A stretch of 64,000 nt of DNA from Massilia phosphatilytica (GCF_002968015.1 NZ_PUIP01000010.1:1-64000), one strand, 5' to 3'. Shown: positions 16,223 through 25,862, counted from the stretch's first letter. Numbers and translations are program-made. The notes: generated from the sequence alone by a model not told the origin.

Positions 16223-18103
16223 ATGATTTCCGCACGACCCGACCCATGCACGGCGATGGCGCCGGCGCGACCACGAATTTTGGCACAAATCGTGCTGGCC
16301 GTGAACGCGCTGTGCATCGCTCCGGTCGCCGCCGCGCAGGATCAGCCGCCTCCGGAAGCCCCGTCCAGGGCGATCGACTATGACGTGCGCATCGACGCCC
16401 CGCGCCAGCTGCGCGAGCTGCTGGAAAACAACCTCGACCTGATGCGCTGGCGCGGCAACCCGCGCCTCGACATGGAACAGCTGCTGCGCCTCGTGCGCAC
16501 GACGCCCGAGCAGATCAAGACCCTGGTGGCCACCGAAGGCTATTACACGCCGAAGGTGTCGGCCGACCTCGATACGTCGGGCAGCAAGCCGCGGGCGCTC
16601 GTCGACGTCGAGCCGGGCGAGCCGGTCGTCGTGGGCGACGTCGACATCGAACTGCGCGGCTTCGTCCCGTTCGACAAGGGCAGCGCCCCGATCGACGCGG
16701 CCGCGCTGCGCAACCGCTGGACCCTGCCCGTCGGCGCGCGCTTCCGCACGGCGGACTGGGAAGCGGCCAAGCGCGGCCTCGTGCGCCAGGTCGCGCAATC
16801 GCGCTTTCCGCGCGCGCAGCTGCTGGAGTCGTCCGCCACGGTCGACCCGGACACGCACCGCGCACTGCTCAAGGTCGTCATCGACAGCGGCCCGGACGCG
16901 CGCTTCGGCAGCCTCGAGATCGAGGGCCTGAAGCGCTATCCGGCCAGCGTCGTCACGAACCTGAACACGATCCGCCCCGGCGACGAATACAACGAGGCCG
17001 CCCTGCAGGCACTGCAGGGCCGCCTGCAGGACACCGGCTACTTCGCCAGCGTGGAAGTGAGCGCCGACATGTCGTCCGTGATCGCGTCGCAGGTCCAGGA
17101 CCTCAAGGAGAACGAAGGCGCGACACCGCAGCCGCCGAGCGGGCCCGCGACCTTGCCGGTGCTCATCCGGGTCACCGAGAACAAGCGCAAGAACGTGGCG
17201 CTCGGCCTCGGTTTCTCGACCAACACGGGCGCCCGCGCGCAGGCCGAGTACGACGACCTGAACGTGTTCGGCAAGCGCATGAAGAGCAACGTGCTGTACG
17301 AGCAGAAGCACCAGGCGGCCAAGGCCGAGTTCTATCTGCCGACGACGACGGGCGGCTACAACAACAGCTTCGGCGCGGGCTATGACCGCCTCGATGCCAA
17401 CGGCCAGACCACGCGCACGACGAGCGTCCACGCCAAGCGCGCATGGGGCTCGCCGCTGCTGGAAAAGACGCTGACCCTGGAAGCGCTGACGGAACAGGTG
17501 ACCATCGACGACCTGCCGACCACGCGTGTAAAAAGCGTGCCGCTGACGTTCTCGGTCACCAGGCGCAAGCTGGACAGCCTCGTGCAGCCATCGCGCGGCT
17601 ACATCGTCAACGCGCAGATCGGCGGCGCGTTCCTGCCCGTGCTGACGGACGAAAAATTCGTGCGCATCTACACGCGCGCCCTCGGCTACAAGCCCATCGG
17701 CGATGCCGGCACGCTGATCGTGCGCGGCGAGTTCGGCGCGGTCGGCTCGAAGGACAAGAACGGCGTGCCGTCCACGTTCCTGTTCCGCGCCGGCGGCGAC
17801 CAGTCCGTGCGCGGCTACGGCTACCAGCAACTGGGCGTGCCGGTCGGTTCCGCCATCACGGGCGGCCGCTACCTGCTCACCGGCAGCGCTGAATACGATT
17901 ACTGGTTCAAGCCGCCGTGGGGCGCGGCCGTGTTCTACGACGTCGGCAACGCGGGCGACAATTTCCATGACCTGAAACCGAAGGTCGGCTACGGTGTCGG
18001 TGCGCGCTGGCGCAGCCCCGTCGGCCCGATCAACGTCGATGTCGCCTACGGCAAGGCGGTGCATAAAGTCCGCCTGCACTTCTCACTGGGATTCACGTTC
18101 TGA
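16223..18103 (+). CDS. tamA: Outer-membrane translocation/assembly protein TamA
   Basis: A 626-residue Omp85-superfamily protein. A signal peptide (about 1-40, ending VAAAQ) is followed by three POTRA-like modules (about 50-330; for example LVATEGYYTPKV and LQDTGYFASVEV) and a C-terminal 16-strand barrel domain with LFRAGGDQSVRGYGYQQLG, the hallmark loop-6 RGY motif. TamA works with TamB to insert some outer-membrane proteins and perhaps move phospholipids. The ATG at 16223 follows tggag. Its stop overlaps the tamB start, as in many tamAB operons. Confidence 0.93.
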   Translation: MISARPDPCTAMAPARPRILAQIVLAVNALCIAPVAAAQDQPPPEAPSRAIDYDVRIDAPRQLRELLENNLDLMRWRGNPRLDMEQLLRLVRTTPEQIKTLVATEGYYTPKVSADLDTSGSKPRALVDVEPGEPVVVGDVDIELRGFVPFDKGSAPIDAAALRNRWTLPVGARFRTADWEAAKRGLVRQVAQSRFPRAQLLESSATVDPDTHRALLKVVIDSGPDARFGSLEIEGLKRYPASVVTNLNTIRPGDEYNEAALQALQGRLQDTGYFASVEVSADMSSVIASQVQDLKENEGATPQPPSGPATLPVLIRVTENKRKNVALGLGFSTNTGARAQAEYDDLNVFGKRMKSNVLYEQKHQAAKAEFYLPTTTGGYNNSFGAGYDRLDANGQTTRTTSVHAKRAWGSPLLEKTLTLEALTEQVTIDDLPTTRVKSVPLTFSVTRRKLDSLVQPSRGYIVNAQIGGAFLPVLTDEKFVRIYTRALGYKPIGDAGTLIVRGEFGAVGSKDKNGVPSTFLFRAGGDQSVRGYGYQQLGVPVGSAITGGRYLLTGSAEYDYWFKPPWGAAVFYDVGNAGDNFHDLKPKVGYGVGARWRSPVGPINVDVAYGKAVHKVRLHFSLGFTF

Positions 18104-21100
18104 TGGAAGCCGATCAACAAACGCCCGCAACCCCAGTCCCGGAACACAAGCGCCGCTGGCCGCGCCGCGTCGGCATCGGCGTGGTCGTCGTCGGCGTCGT
18201 GCTGGGCGGCGCCGTCTGGTACCTGGGCCGCGAGACCACGCTGCAGATGATCGCCCAGCGCGTCGCCAACGCGAGCGGCGGCAAGCTGACCCTGTCCGGC
18301 GTCTCCGGTTCGCTGTACGGCCACATGCACATCGGCCACGTCGTGTTCCGCACCGAGACGTCCGTGACGACGGCCGATGACATCGACATCGACTGGAAGC
18401 CCTGGCAATACCTGTCGCGCGGCGTCGAGATCGACAAACTGTACGCCCGCGTGGTGCGCGTGGAGACGCTGAAGGAATCGACGGAACCGACGACGATGCC
18501 CACGCGCCTCGCGCCGCCCTTCAAGATCGCGGTCGAGGATGCACGCCTGGCGAAGGCGATCTTCGTGAACAAGGGCGCAGCCACGGAAATCGACGACATC
18601 CGCGCGCGCCTGCACGGCGACAAGGTGCAGTGGAAGCTGGACCACGCGTCTGCGAACACGCCGTGGGGCCAGGTCGCGGCCAAGGGCAGCATCGCCAACA
18701 CGCTGCCGTACAAACTCGATGCGGACGCGAGCCTGGCGCAGTCGCAGCCGGCAGCACCGGCGCAGACCGAGGCACCGCCGAGCCTGGGCGCGCAACTGAA
18801 GCTGCACGCGTCGGGCGATCTGCAGAAGACCGTCATCGACGCCACCGGCCAGGCCGCGCGCGCGCAGGGCAAAGGGCAGATCGTGATGTCGCCGTTCGCG
18901 GACATCCCGCTGCAGGCCTTCACGCTCGATGCGCACGACATCGACCCCGGCTTCTTCAACCCTGCCCTGCCGAGTGCGGACCTGAACCTGGCCGTGTCGG
19001 TCCGGCTCGACCCGAACCGCAACATCGCGGGTTCCGTGAACCTGACCAACGACGGCGCTGTCGGCACGCTCGACCAGCAACGCCTGCCGCTGCGCGCGAT
19101 GCGCGGCCAGTTGGGCGGCAGCCTGGCCGCCATGCGCATCACCGACGTGCTGATCGACGTGGGCAGCGCCGGCCGCTTCACGGGCAGCGGCAGCGTGCAG
19201 CGCGGCCCCGACGAGAAGGGTCTCGGCACGGCAGAATTCGCGCTGCACACGGACCGCTTCGACCTGCACGACGTCTACGGCAGCATGAAGCCGACGAAGA
19301 TCGCGGGCGACATCAAGGTCGCGAACACGAAGGACACGCAGACGCTGGACGTCAACCTGTCGGACGCCGGCCTGCGCCTCGCCGCGCAGGCCGCGCTGGA
19401 CGGCAACGTGCTGACGGTGCGCGACGCGCGCCTCTCTGCCGGCAAGAGCAGCGTGCGCATCGCGGGCAATGCGAACCTGAAGGACAACAAGCCGTTCAGG
19501 GCGAATGCCGTCGTGAGCCGCTTCAACCCGGCCGATTTCGGCGCGTTCCCGCGGGCGGACATCAATGCCGAGATCAACGCGGCCGGCGCGCTCGCCCCGC
19601 AGTGGAAGGTCGCGGCCGATTTCGCCGTCCGTCCGAGCCGGCTGTTCGACCAGCCGCTGTCCGGCCGCGGCAAGCTGGATGCGGATGCCACGCACGTCCA
19701 CGGCGTCGACGCGACGCTCGCGCTGGGCCAGAACACGGTCGATGTGCGCGGCGCGTTCGGCAAGCCGGGCGAACAACTCGCGTGGAAGGTCGACGGCAAA
19801 CAGCTCTCCGCGCTGCGCGGCGACTTGTATGGCGCCGTGCTCGCGAGCGGCGTCGTCACCGGCACGATGCAGGCACCGCGCACGACGTTCGACGTCGACG
19901 CGCGCAACCTCGGCTGGGTGCCGCGCGAGCGTAAAAATGACAATGGGTCCGTGCATGCGAGCGGCGAAGCGTGGCTGTCCGGCAAGGAAGGCGCGCGCAT
20001 CGTCGAAGTCACCGCGAAGGGCGACATGCAGCGTCTGAATCCGGCCGCCTTCGGCTCGCCGCTGGCCGGCAGCATCAACGGCGGCTTTACCGCCAGCGGC
20101 CGCACGGGCGCGAACATGGGCGGAGCCATCGACCTCGCACTGCAGGATTCGACCTTGTCGAAGTCGCCGCTGTGGGGCCATGCAAAACTCGCGGCGGACA
20201 AGCGCCACGTGGCGAACGCCGACGTCGACCTGCACCTGGGCGGCAACGTCGTCGCGGTGCAGGGCGCGTTCGGCAGCGGGCGCGATACGCTGAACTGGCG
20301 CATCGACGCGCCGCAACTGGCTGCGCTCGGCCCGGACTTCGGCGGTGCGCTGCGCGGGTCCGGCACCTTGTCCGGCACGATGGACACGCCGTCGCTGACG
20401 GCCGCCATCGAGGGCCAGAACATCCGCGCGATGGGCACGCAATCGGTGCGCGCGCTGAAGGCGACCGCGAATCTCGGCTCGGGCCGCGGCGCCGCCGATC
20501 CGCTCGCGCTGGATGTCTCGGTGACGGATTACGCGAGCACGACGATGGACAAGCAAGGCAACGTCAGCGAAACGAAGATCGCGGCCGCGCGCCTCACGTC
20601 GACGGGCACGCGCGGCGCGCACACGATCCAGGCCGCCGCGCGCGGCGACAGCTTCGATGGCGCGCTGGCCGTGCACGGGGGCCTGACGGGCAATACGTGG
20701 AACGGCACGGTCGACTCGCTGAAGAACAGCGGCCGCTACGCGATGACCCTCGCCGCACCGACGCCGCTGCGCATCGCGGGCGCGCCCGGCAGCGGCCTCG
20801 CGGGCCTCGCGAAACCGGAGCAGATCGCGTTCAACGGCGCGACGATCCGGCTGCCGGCGGGCTCCGTCACGATCGAATCGCTGGCCAAGATCGGCCCGCG
20901 CTGGAACACGCGCGGCAGCGCCACCGGCGTGCCGATGAACTATCTGGCGCAGGCGTCGGAGGCGATGCGCCAGAACGTGCGCGGCGACCTGACCCTGGGC
21001 GCGCAATGGGCCATCGACCTGCGCGCGCCCACCGCGCCCGGCGCCGTGCCGCAGCTCGCGGGCAGCGTGCACGTGTTCCGCGAAAAGGGAGACTTGATCG

Positions 21101-22578
21101 CGGGCGACATCTCGCCGATCGCGCTGGGCCTGCGCCAGCTCGACCTGCGCGCGGACGTCGCCGGCGGCGCGCTGCGCAGCCAGCTCGTGCTGGACGGCAC
21201 GCGCATCGGCACCGCCAACGTGGACGCCACCGCGCAGCTGCTGCAGGGCCGCGTCGACAACGATAGCCCGTTGAAACTGACGGCCAATGCAAACCTCGCG
21301 TCGCTGTCGTGGGTGTCGCCGCTGCTCGGCCAGCCGGGCCTGGAGGTGGACGGCGCGCTGCGCCTCGCGGTCAACGGCACCGGCACGGTCGGCGCACCGA
21401 CGTTGAACGGCAACATCGAAGGCGATGGCCTGGCCGTGCGCTGGCCGGACCAGGGCGTCCGCCTGCGCAATGGCCAGTTGCGCGCGCTGCTCGCCGGCGA
21501 CCAGCTGCAGCTGCAGCGCCTGACCCTGGAGGGCAACAGCGGCCGCGCGACGGCGGACGGCTTCGTGCGCTTTGCCGGCGGCGAGGCGACGATGAACCTG
21601 AAACTCGTCGCGGACAAGCTGGAAGCGCTGTCGCGCCCGGACCGCACCGTGATCCTGAGCGGCCAGGCCAGCGTCGTGCGCGACGCGCGCCAGTTCCGCG
21701 TCGAGGGCAATTTCAAGGCCGACCGCGCCCTCGTCGAACTGGCGCCGCAGGACCGTCCGACGATCTCGGACGACGTGATCGTGCTGGGCCGCGGCACCGC
21801 GGCCGCGCCGGCGAAGAAGGAAGCGGCGGTGCCGCTGACGATCGACCTGACGGCCGACCTGGGCGACGACTTCCACCTGCGCGGCATGGGCGCCGACGCC
21901 TACCTGGCCGGCAACGTGCATGTGATGAAGGTAGGCGACCGCCCGCCGCGCATCAACGGCACCGTGCGCACCGCCAACGGCACGTATGCCGCGTACGGCC
22001 AGCGCCTGACGATCGAGCGCGGCATCATCACGTTCAGCGGCCCGTACGACAACCCGTCGCTGGACATCCTCGCCGTGCGCAAGCGTCCCGACGGCGAGCA
22101 GGTGAGCGAGACGAACGTCGAGGCGGGCGTGCAGGTACGCGGCACGGCGCTGTCGCCGACGGCGAAGCTCGTGTCGACGCCGAACGTGTCCGACAGCGAC
22201 AAACTGTCGTGGCTCGTGCTGGGCCACGGCATGGAAGCGACGACGGGCAACGAGGCCGACGTGCTGAGTGCCGCGGCGGGCGCCCTGCTGGGCGGCAAAG
22301 GCGGCACGGGCGGCATCACGAGCAAGCTGGCAAATTCGCTGGGCGTGGACGAACTGGGCGTGCGCCAGGGCGCGGGCCAGGCGTCCGGCCTGGAAAACAC
22401 GGTGGTCACGGTGGGCAAGCGCATCTCGTCGCGCCTGTACCTGAGCTTCGAACAGGGCGCCGCCACCGCATCGAGCGTCGTACGCGTGCGCTACAAGATC
22501 AACCCACGCATCACCCTGCAGCTGCAGACGGGCACCAACACGGCGCTGGACGTCCTGTACTCGTGGGCATTTGATTGA
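18103..22578 (+). CDS. tamB: Translocation/assembly module protein TamB
   Basis: A 1491-residue AsmA/TamB-type protein, larger than E. coli TamB (about 1260). A basic N-terminus and one transmembrane anchor (about 22-42) are followed by a very long beta-rich periplasmic region with alternating hydrophobic strands, as expected for the groove that shuttles lipid or substrate. The C-terminal DUF490 domain (about 1100-1491) ends in VRYKINPRITLQLQTG and LDVLYSWAFD, the conserved tail that docks with TamA. The ATG overlaps the tamA stop by one base. A palindromic element follows the stop. Confidence 0.93.
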   Translation: MEADQQTPATPVPEHKRRWPRRVGIGVVVVGVVLGGAVWYLGRETTLQMIAQRVANASGGKLTLSGVSGSLYGHMHIGHVVFRTETSVTTADDIDIDWKPWQYLSRGVEIDKLYARVVRVETLKESTEPTTMPTRLAPPFKIAVEDARLAKAIFVNKGAATEIDDIRARLHGDKVQWKLDHASANTPWGQVAAKGSIANTLPYKLDADASLAQSQPAAPAQTEAPPSLGAQLKLHASGDLQKTVIDATGQAARAQGKGQIVMSPFADIPLQAFTLDAHDIDPGFFNPALPSADLNLAVSVRLDPNRNIAGSVNLTNDGAVGTLDQQRLPLRAMRGQLGGSLAAMRITDVLIDVGSAGRFTGSGSVQRGPDEKGLGTAEFALHTDRFDLHDVYGSMKPTKIAGDIKVANTKDTQTLDVNLSDAGLRLAAQAALDGNVLTVRDARLSAGKSSVRIAGNANLKDNKPFRANAVVSRFNPADFGAFPRADINAEINAAGALAPQWKVAADFAVRPSRLFDQPLSGRGKLDADATHVHGVDATLALGQNTVDVRGAFGKPGEQLAWKVDGKQLSALRGDLYGAVLASGVVTGTMQAPRTTFDVDARNLGWVPRERKNDNGSVHASGEAWLSGKEGARIVEVTAKGDMQRLNPAAFGSPLAGSINGGFTASGRTGANMGGAIDLALQDSTLSKSPLWGHAKLAADKRHVANADVDLHLGGNVVAVQGAFGSGRDTLNWRIDAPQLAALGPDFGGALRGSGTLSGTMDTPSLTAAIEGQNIRAMGTQSVRALKATANLGSGRGAADPLALDVSVTDYASTTMDKQGNVSETKIAAARLTSTGTRGAHTIQAAARGDSFDGALAVHGGLTGNTWNGTVDSLKNSGRYAMTLAAPTPLRIAGAPGSGLAGLAKPEQIAFNGATIRLPAGSVTIESLAKIGPRWNTRGSATGVPMNYLAQASEAMRQNVRGDLTLGAQWAIDLRAPTAPGAVPQLAGSVHVFREKGDLIAGDISPIALGLRQLDLRADVAGGALRSQLVLDGTRIGTANVDATAQLLQGRVDNDSPLKLTANANLASLSWVSPLLGQPGLEVDGALRLAVNGTGTVGAPTLNGNIEGDGLAVRWPDQGVRLRNGQLRALLAGDQLQLQRLTLEGNSGRATADGFVRFAGGEATMNLKLVADKLEALSRPDRTVILSGQASVVRDARQFRVEGNFKADRALVELAPQDRPTISDDVIVLGRGTAAAPAKKEAAVPLTIDLTADLGDDFHLRGMGADAYLAGNVHVMKVGDRPPRINGTVRTANGTYAAYGQRLTIERGIITFSGPYDNPSLDILAVRKRPDGEQVSETNVEAGVQVRGTALSPTAKLVSTPNVSDSDKLSWLVLGHGMEATTGNEADVLSAAAGALLGGKGGTGGITSKLANSLGVDELGVRQGAGQASGLENTVVTVGKRISSRLYLSFEQGAATASSVVRVRYKINPRITLQLQTGTNTALDVLYSWAFD

Positions 22579-22580
22579 AC

Positions 22581-22653
22581 ACCGGGGTCAGACCCCAATA
22601 TTTGGCAATATCTAAAGCGACATTTCCAAAAAACGGGGTCTGCCCCCCCCGGT
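22581..22653. repeat. Inverted-repeat element between convergent genes
   Basis: Two related arms lie inverted: accggggtcagacccc at 22581-22596 and ggggtctg-(c)8-ggt at 22635-22653, separated by 38 nt. Each arm is itself partly palindromic (ggggtc-a-gacccc). It fills the space between the tamB stop and the DUF1801 stop and could act as a bidirectional terminator. The ggggtcagacccc core recalls dispersed intergenic repeats I associate with this bacterial group; that link is from memory. Confidence 0.5.
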
Positions 22654-22654
22654 T

Positions 22655-23074
22655 TTAGGCAATTGCCTTCGAGCGCTTCGGCTTTGCCTTGGCCGCGTTC
22701 AAGGCCGCCGCGGCGCGGATGAGTGCACGGAACGCGGCCGGGTCCAGTTCCTCGCCTTCGTGGATGTCGATGGCGCGCCGGGCGTTGCCGTCCAGGCTGG
22801 AGTTGAACAGGCCGGACGGGTCGTCCAGCGACGCGCCCTTCAGGAAGGTCAGCTTCACGTGCGACTTGTACGACTCGCCCGTGCAGAGGATGCCGCCGCT
22901 GGACCACACGGGCGTCCCCATCCACTTCCATTCTTCCACGACGCCGGGCACCGCTTCGTGGATCAGCGCGCGCACCCGGGCCAGCGCCGCGCCGCGCCAG
23001 TCGCCGAGGTCGGCGATGCGACGGTCGATCAGTGCGGACGCCGGCAGGTCCGCGGACGAATTTTCCTGCTTCAT
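22655..23074 (-). CDS. DUF1801 domain protein
   Basis: A 139-residue YdhG/DUF1801-type protein. Characteristic segments are VEEWKWMGTPVWSSGGILC and KLTFLKGASL. The biochemical role of the family is unclear; some members are called iron chaperone-like. The ATG at 23074 follows a strong aaggagg site. It is the third gene of an ArsR-SRPBCC-DUF1801 operon, a common combination in soil bacteria, so it probably responds to the same signal as the upstream ArsR repressor. The C-terminus is Lys/Ala-rich. Confidence 0.85.
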   Translation of the reverse strand: MKQENSSADLPASALIDRRIADLGDWRGAALARVRALIHEAVPGVVEEWKWMGTPVWSSGGILCTGESYKSHVKLTFLKGASLDDPSGLFNSSLDGNARRAIDIHEGEELDPAAFRALIRAAAALNAAKAKPKRSKAIA

Positions 23075-23103
23075 GTCTCCTCCTTGAGCTGACCCTTGCG
23101 GTC

Positions 23104-23517
23104 TCAGGCGTCGAGTGTCGCCAGGACCTCGTCGAGAGCGGCCGTGAATTTGTTCCAGCCGTACTTCGCACCATTGTAGGCCGCATCCTGGCCGGGCTGG
23201 AAGCCCGTCTGTTCCATTTTCAGGTGCGTGCCCGCGCCGGCCGGGGTCAGGGTCCAGGTGACGACGCTGTCCAGGCCCATCGCGGCCCACGTGTACGACA
23301 GCGAACGGTTCGGCTCGATCTCCAGCACCTCGCACTCGACGGCGCCCCAGTCGGCGCTGAGCTTGAAGCGGTGGTGCAGGGCGGGCACGAAATCATTCTT
23401 CATGAGCCACGCTTCGATCAGGTGCGGCTGCGTGAGGGCGCGCCAGAGCTTTTCCGGCGGATGTGCGAATTCGCGTTCGACGGTGACGGTGCGCGTGTGG
23501 AGCGAAGTATCGTTCAT
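23104..23517 (-). CDS. SRPBCC/AHSA1-family protein
   Basis: A 137-residue single-domain START-like (SRPBCC) protein. It has the family N-terminus TVEREFAHPPEKLWRALT, the strand motif VLEIEPNRSLSYTW, and the C-terminal helix YNGAKYGWNKFTAALDEVL. These proteins bind hydrophobic ligands in a helix-grip cavity; in ArsR-linked operons the ligand is generally unknown. The ATG overlaps the arsR-type gene stop by 4 nt, so the two are translationally coupled. Confidence 0.88.
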   Translation of the reverse strand: MNDTSLHTRTVTVEREFAHPPEKLWRALTQPHLIEAWLMKNDFVPALHHRFKLSADWGAVECEVLEIEPNRSLSYTWAAMGLDSVVTWTLTPAGAGTHLKMEQTGFQPGQDAAYNGAKYGWNKFTAALDEVLATLDA

Positions 23518-23837
23518 TGGTCCATCCTTTTTAAAAGGTCTTCCAGGTCATCGAACCGGCTCTCCCAGAACCGGGCCATTTGGTTCGTCCAGTCGGCCAG
23601 CGGCGCCAGTGCCTGCAGCTGGGCGGTGTAGTGCGTCTGGCGTCCTTCATGCCGATCGCGCACGAGCCCGGCCTGCTTCAACAGGCCCAGGTGCTTGGAC
23701 ACGGCCGGCTGCGAGATGCCGGCCCGGGCCGTGAGGGCCCCGACCGTCTGCTCGCCGTCACGGCACAGCGATTCGAAAATGGCGCGGCGCGTCGGGTCGC
23801 CGAGTGTCCGGAAAAGAATATCGTGGGCGTCTGTCAT
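23514..23837 (-). CDS. ArsR-family transcriptional regulator
   Basis: A 107-residue winged-helix repressor. The recognition region is ISQPAVSKHLGLLKQAGLV and the N-terminus is LGDPTRRAIFESLC, both typical. It has a single cysteine, so the metal sites of true ArsR/SmtB sensors are not evident. Two tandem palindromes lie just upstream of its start (23846-23888), implying that it represses its own ArsR-SRPBCC-DUF1801 operon. The downstream SRPBCC protein suggests an organic ligand rather than a metal. Confidence 0.9.
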   Translation of the reverse strand: MTDAHDILFRTLGDPTRRAIFESLCRDGEQTVGALTARAGISQPAVSKHLGLLKQAGLVRDRHEGRQTHYTAQLQALAPLADWTNQMARFWESRFDDLEDLLKRMDQ

Positions 23838-23845
23838 GGCAATTA

Positions 23846-23888
23846 ATAACCGGCTGGCTATGAATTAAATCATAACCAGCCGGTTATG
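23846..23888. promoter_or_regulatory. Tandem operators of the ArsR operon
   Basis: Two copies of the 16-bp dyad ATAACC-N4-GGTTAT lie next to each other: ataaccggctggctat (23846-23861, one mismatch) and ataaccagccggttat (23872-23887, perfect, extendable to 7-bp arms 23871-23888). Together they form an 18-bp imperfect inverted repeat around aattaa. They sit 9 bp upstream of the arsR-type start codon, where a repressor would block the promoter. Binding by this ArsR protein is inferred from position. Confidence 0.6.
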
Positions 23889-23904
23889 AGTGGTCAAGCA
23901 CTTT

Positions 23905-24897
23905 TTATCGAGGCATGTCCGGCCGCAGCAGCACGGCGCCGCTGGTCTGCCCCGCTTCCATGGCGGCATGCGCCTCGGCCGCGCGGGCCAGCGGCAGGTC
24001 CAGCCCGACCGGCACGCGCAGGCCCGCCCCCAGCCGCGCCAGCGCCGCCTGTGCGCCTTCCCGATACAGGCCGGGGACCGTCATGAACTGCATCACGCTC
24101 GGCCGCGAGAACGCGATGCTGCGCGGCTTGCCGATCTGCAGCAGGTCGACCGGCTCCATGCCGCCGCCGGCCTGGCCGACGCTGGCCGCCATGCCGTACG
24201 GACGCACCGCATCGAAGGTGCGCAGCACGGTCGCGCCGCCGATGCCGTCGATCGCGAAGTCGACGCCGCGCCCGCCCGAGAAATCGCGCGCCGCCGCCAC
24301 GAAATCCTCCTCGCGATACAGGACGACGCGCTCGGCGCCGTGGGCCAGCGCCAGCGCCGCCTTGTCGCGGTTGCCGACCGTGCCGATGACGCGCGCGCCG
24401 AGCGCACTCGCCCACTGCGTCAGCACGAGCCCGAGGCCGCCGGCGGCCGCGTGCACGAGGACGGTATCGCCGGGGCGGAGTGCACGCACGTGCGTGAACA
24501 GCATGTGCGCCGTGAGGCCGCGCAGCAGGCCGCCCGCGACGGTATCCAGGTAAACACCGTCCGGTACGGCGACGAGACGCTCGAGCGGCACGTTGCGCAC
24601 CGCCGCGTAGCCGCCGGCCAGCCCCGTGTACGCGACGCGCTGGCCAGGCACGACGCCGGTCACGCCCGGACCGAGCGCCTCGACGACGCCGGCGCCTTCC
24701 ACGCCCAGCGTGGCCGGCAACTGCGCCAGCGGATACGTCCCGTTGCGGTGATACACGTCGAGGAAGTTGACGCCGATGGCCAGTTGGCGCACCCGCACCT
24801 CGCCGGCCGCCGGTGGCGCGACGCCGAGCCACTCGGTTTCCAATTGTTCCGGGCCACCCTGGCGGTGGATGCGCACGTGTTCGATCAATTCATCCAT
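23905..24897 (-). CDS. Quinone oxidoreductase-like MDR protein
   Basis: A 330-residue zinc-free medium-chain dehydrogenase/reductase of the QOR type. It shows VNFLDVYHRNGTYP, the GVEGAGVVEALG segment, the NADPH-binding VHAAAGGLGLVLTQWA and the family C-terminus. It would reduce quinones or alpha,beta-unsaturated carbonyls with NADPH. The ATG at 24897 follows caggaga; an upstream in-frame extension has no ribosome-binding site. The gene is divergent from a LysR regulator over 77 bp and is likely its target. Confidence 0.9.
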   Translation of the reverse strand: MDELIEHVRIHRQGGPEQLETEWLGVAPPAAGEVRVRQLAIGVNFLDVYHRNGTYPLAQLPATLGVEGAGVVEALGPGVTGVVPGQRVAYTGLAGGYAAVRNVPLERLVAVPDGVYLDTVAGGLLRGLTAHMLFTHVRALRPGDTVLVHAAAGGLGLVLTQWASALGARVIGTVGNRDKAALALAHGAERVVLYREEDFVAAARDFSGGRGVDFAIDGIGGATVLRTFDAVRPYGMAASVGQAGGGMEPVDLLQIGKPRSIAFSRPSVMQFMTVPGLYREGAQAALARLGAGLRVPVGLDLPLARAAEAHAAMEAGQTSGAVLLRPDMPR

Positions 24898-24974
24898 GTC
24901 GTTCTCCTGTTGTCGGGAACCCCATGGTAGATTGATCAAAAATCGTCCGAAATCCCAATAAATCGTCATTCACC

Positions 24975-25862
24975 GTGCAAAAATCGATAAGTCAGCCGCT
25001 CGACTGGGACGACATCCGCTATTTCGTCGAACTGGCACGCCAGGGCAAGCTGAGCGCGACGGCGCGCGCGCTGGACGTCGAACACTCGACCGTCGCGCGG
25101 CGCGTCGGCATGCTCGAGGCGCGCCTGGGCGTGCGCCTGTTCGACCGGCTGCCGAAACACTGGGCGCTGACCGTGGAAGGCGAGGAATTGCTGGCGCAGG
25201 CGCGCCGGGTGGAAGACGAGGCGCTCGCGTTTGCCCGCGCCGGCGCGGGCGCGGGCGCGGCCACCTTGCGCGGCGTCGTGCGGCTGTCGGCACCGCCCGC
25301 GTTCGCGAGCAGCTTCCTCGTGCCGCGCCTGGGCGCGTTGCGCGCGCGCTGGCCCGCGCTCACGCTGGAAATCATCGGCGAAATCCGCCAGGCCGATTTG
25401 TACCGGCGCGAGGCCGACCTGGCGCTGCGCATGGCGCGCCCTGAACAGTTGGGACTGGCGGCGCGGCCGCTGGCGCAGACGGGTTATGGCCTGTACGCGG
25501 CGCCCGGCTGGTTCGAGCGGCCGCCGGAGGAATGGGAATTCATCGGCTATGGCGAAGCGATGAAGGACACGCCGCAGCAGGCCTGGCTGGCGAAATTCGC
25601 GGCCGAACGGCCCTACGCGTTCTGGACCAACGATGCGGCCGCGATGCCGGCCGCGTGCCGCGCGGGCCTCGGCGTCGCCGTGCTGCCGCACTTCCTCGGC
25701 CGCGGCGATCCGCTGCTGGCGCTGCACCCGGACCACAGCCACGTGCTGAGCCGCCCGCTGTGGCTGGCGGTGCACCCGGATGTGCGCCGCTCGCCGCGCG
25801 TGACGTTGATGGCGAACCTGCTGGCCGACCTGCTGCAGGAGCACGCGGCGCTGCTGGCCTAG
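24975..25862 (+). CDS. LysR-family regulator
   Basis: A 295-residue LysR regulator. The N-terminal helix-turn-helix (about 10-70) has FVELARQGKLSATARALDVEHSTVARRV, and the rest is the periplasmic-binding-like effector domain. The start is GTG at 24975. It is divergent from the quinone oxidoreductase gene; the intergenic region contains repeated aaatcg blocks that may include its binding site. Its stop overlaps, tail to tail, the stop of the leftward proline-rich gene (shared ctag). Confidence 0.88.
   Translation: MQKSISQPLDWDDIRYFVELARQGKLSATARALDVEHSTVARRVGMLEARLGVRLFDRLPKHWALTVEGEELLAQARRVEDEALAFARAGAGAGAATLRGVVRLSAPPAFASSFLVPRLGALRARWPALTLEIIGEIRQADLYRREADLALRMARPEQLGLAARPLAQTGYGLYAAPGWFERPPEEWEFIGYGEAMKDTPQQAWLAKFAAERPYAFWTNDAAAMPAACRAGLGVAVLPHFLGRGDPLLALHPDHSHVLSRPLWLAVHPDVRRSPRVTLMANLLADLLQEHAALLA

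Noticed and set aside
18046..22227. A 1393-codon open frame antisense to tamB
   Set aside because: It is His/Arg/Ala-rich with no domain, has no ribosome-binding site, and mirrors the codon bias of tamB, whose protein is clearly real.
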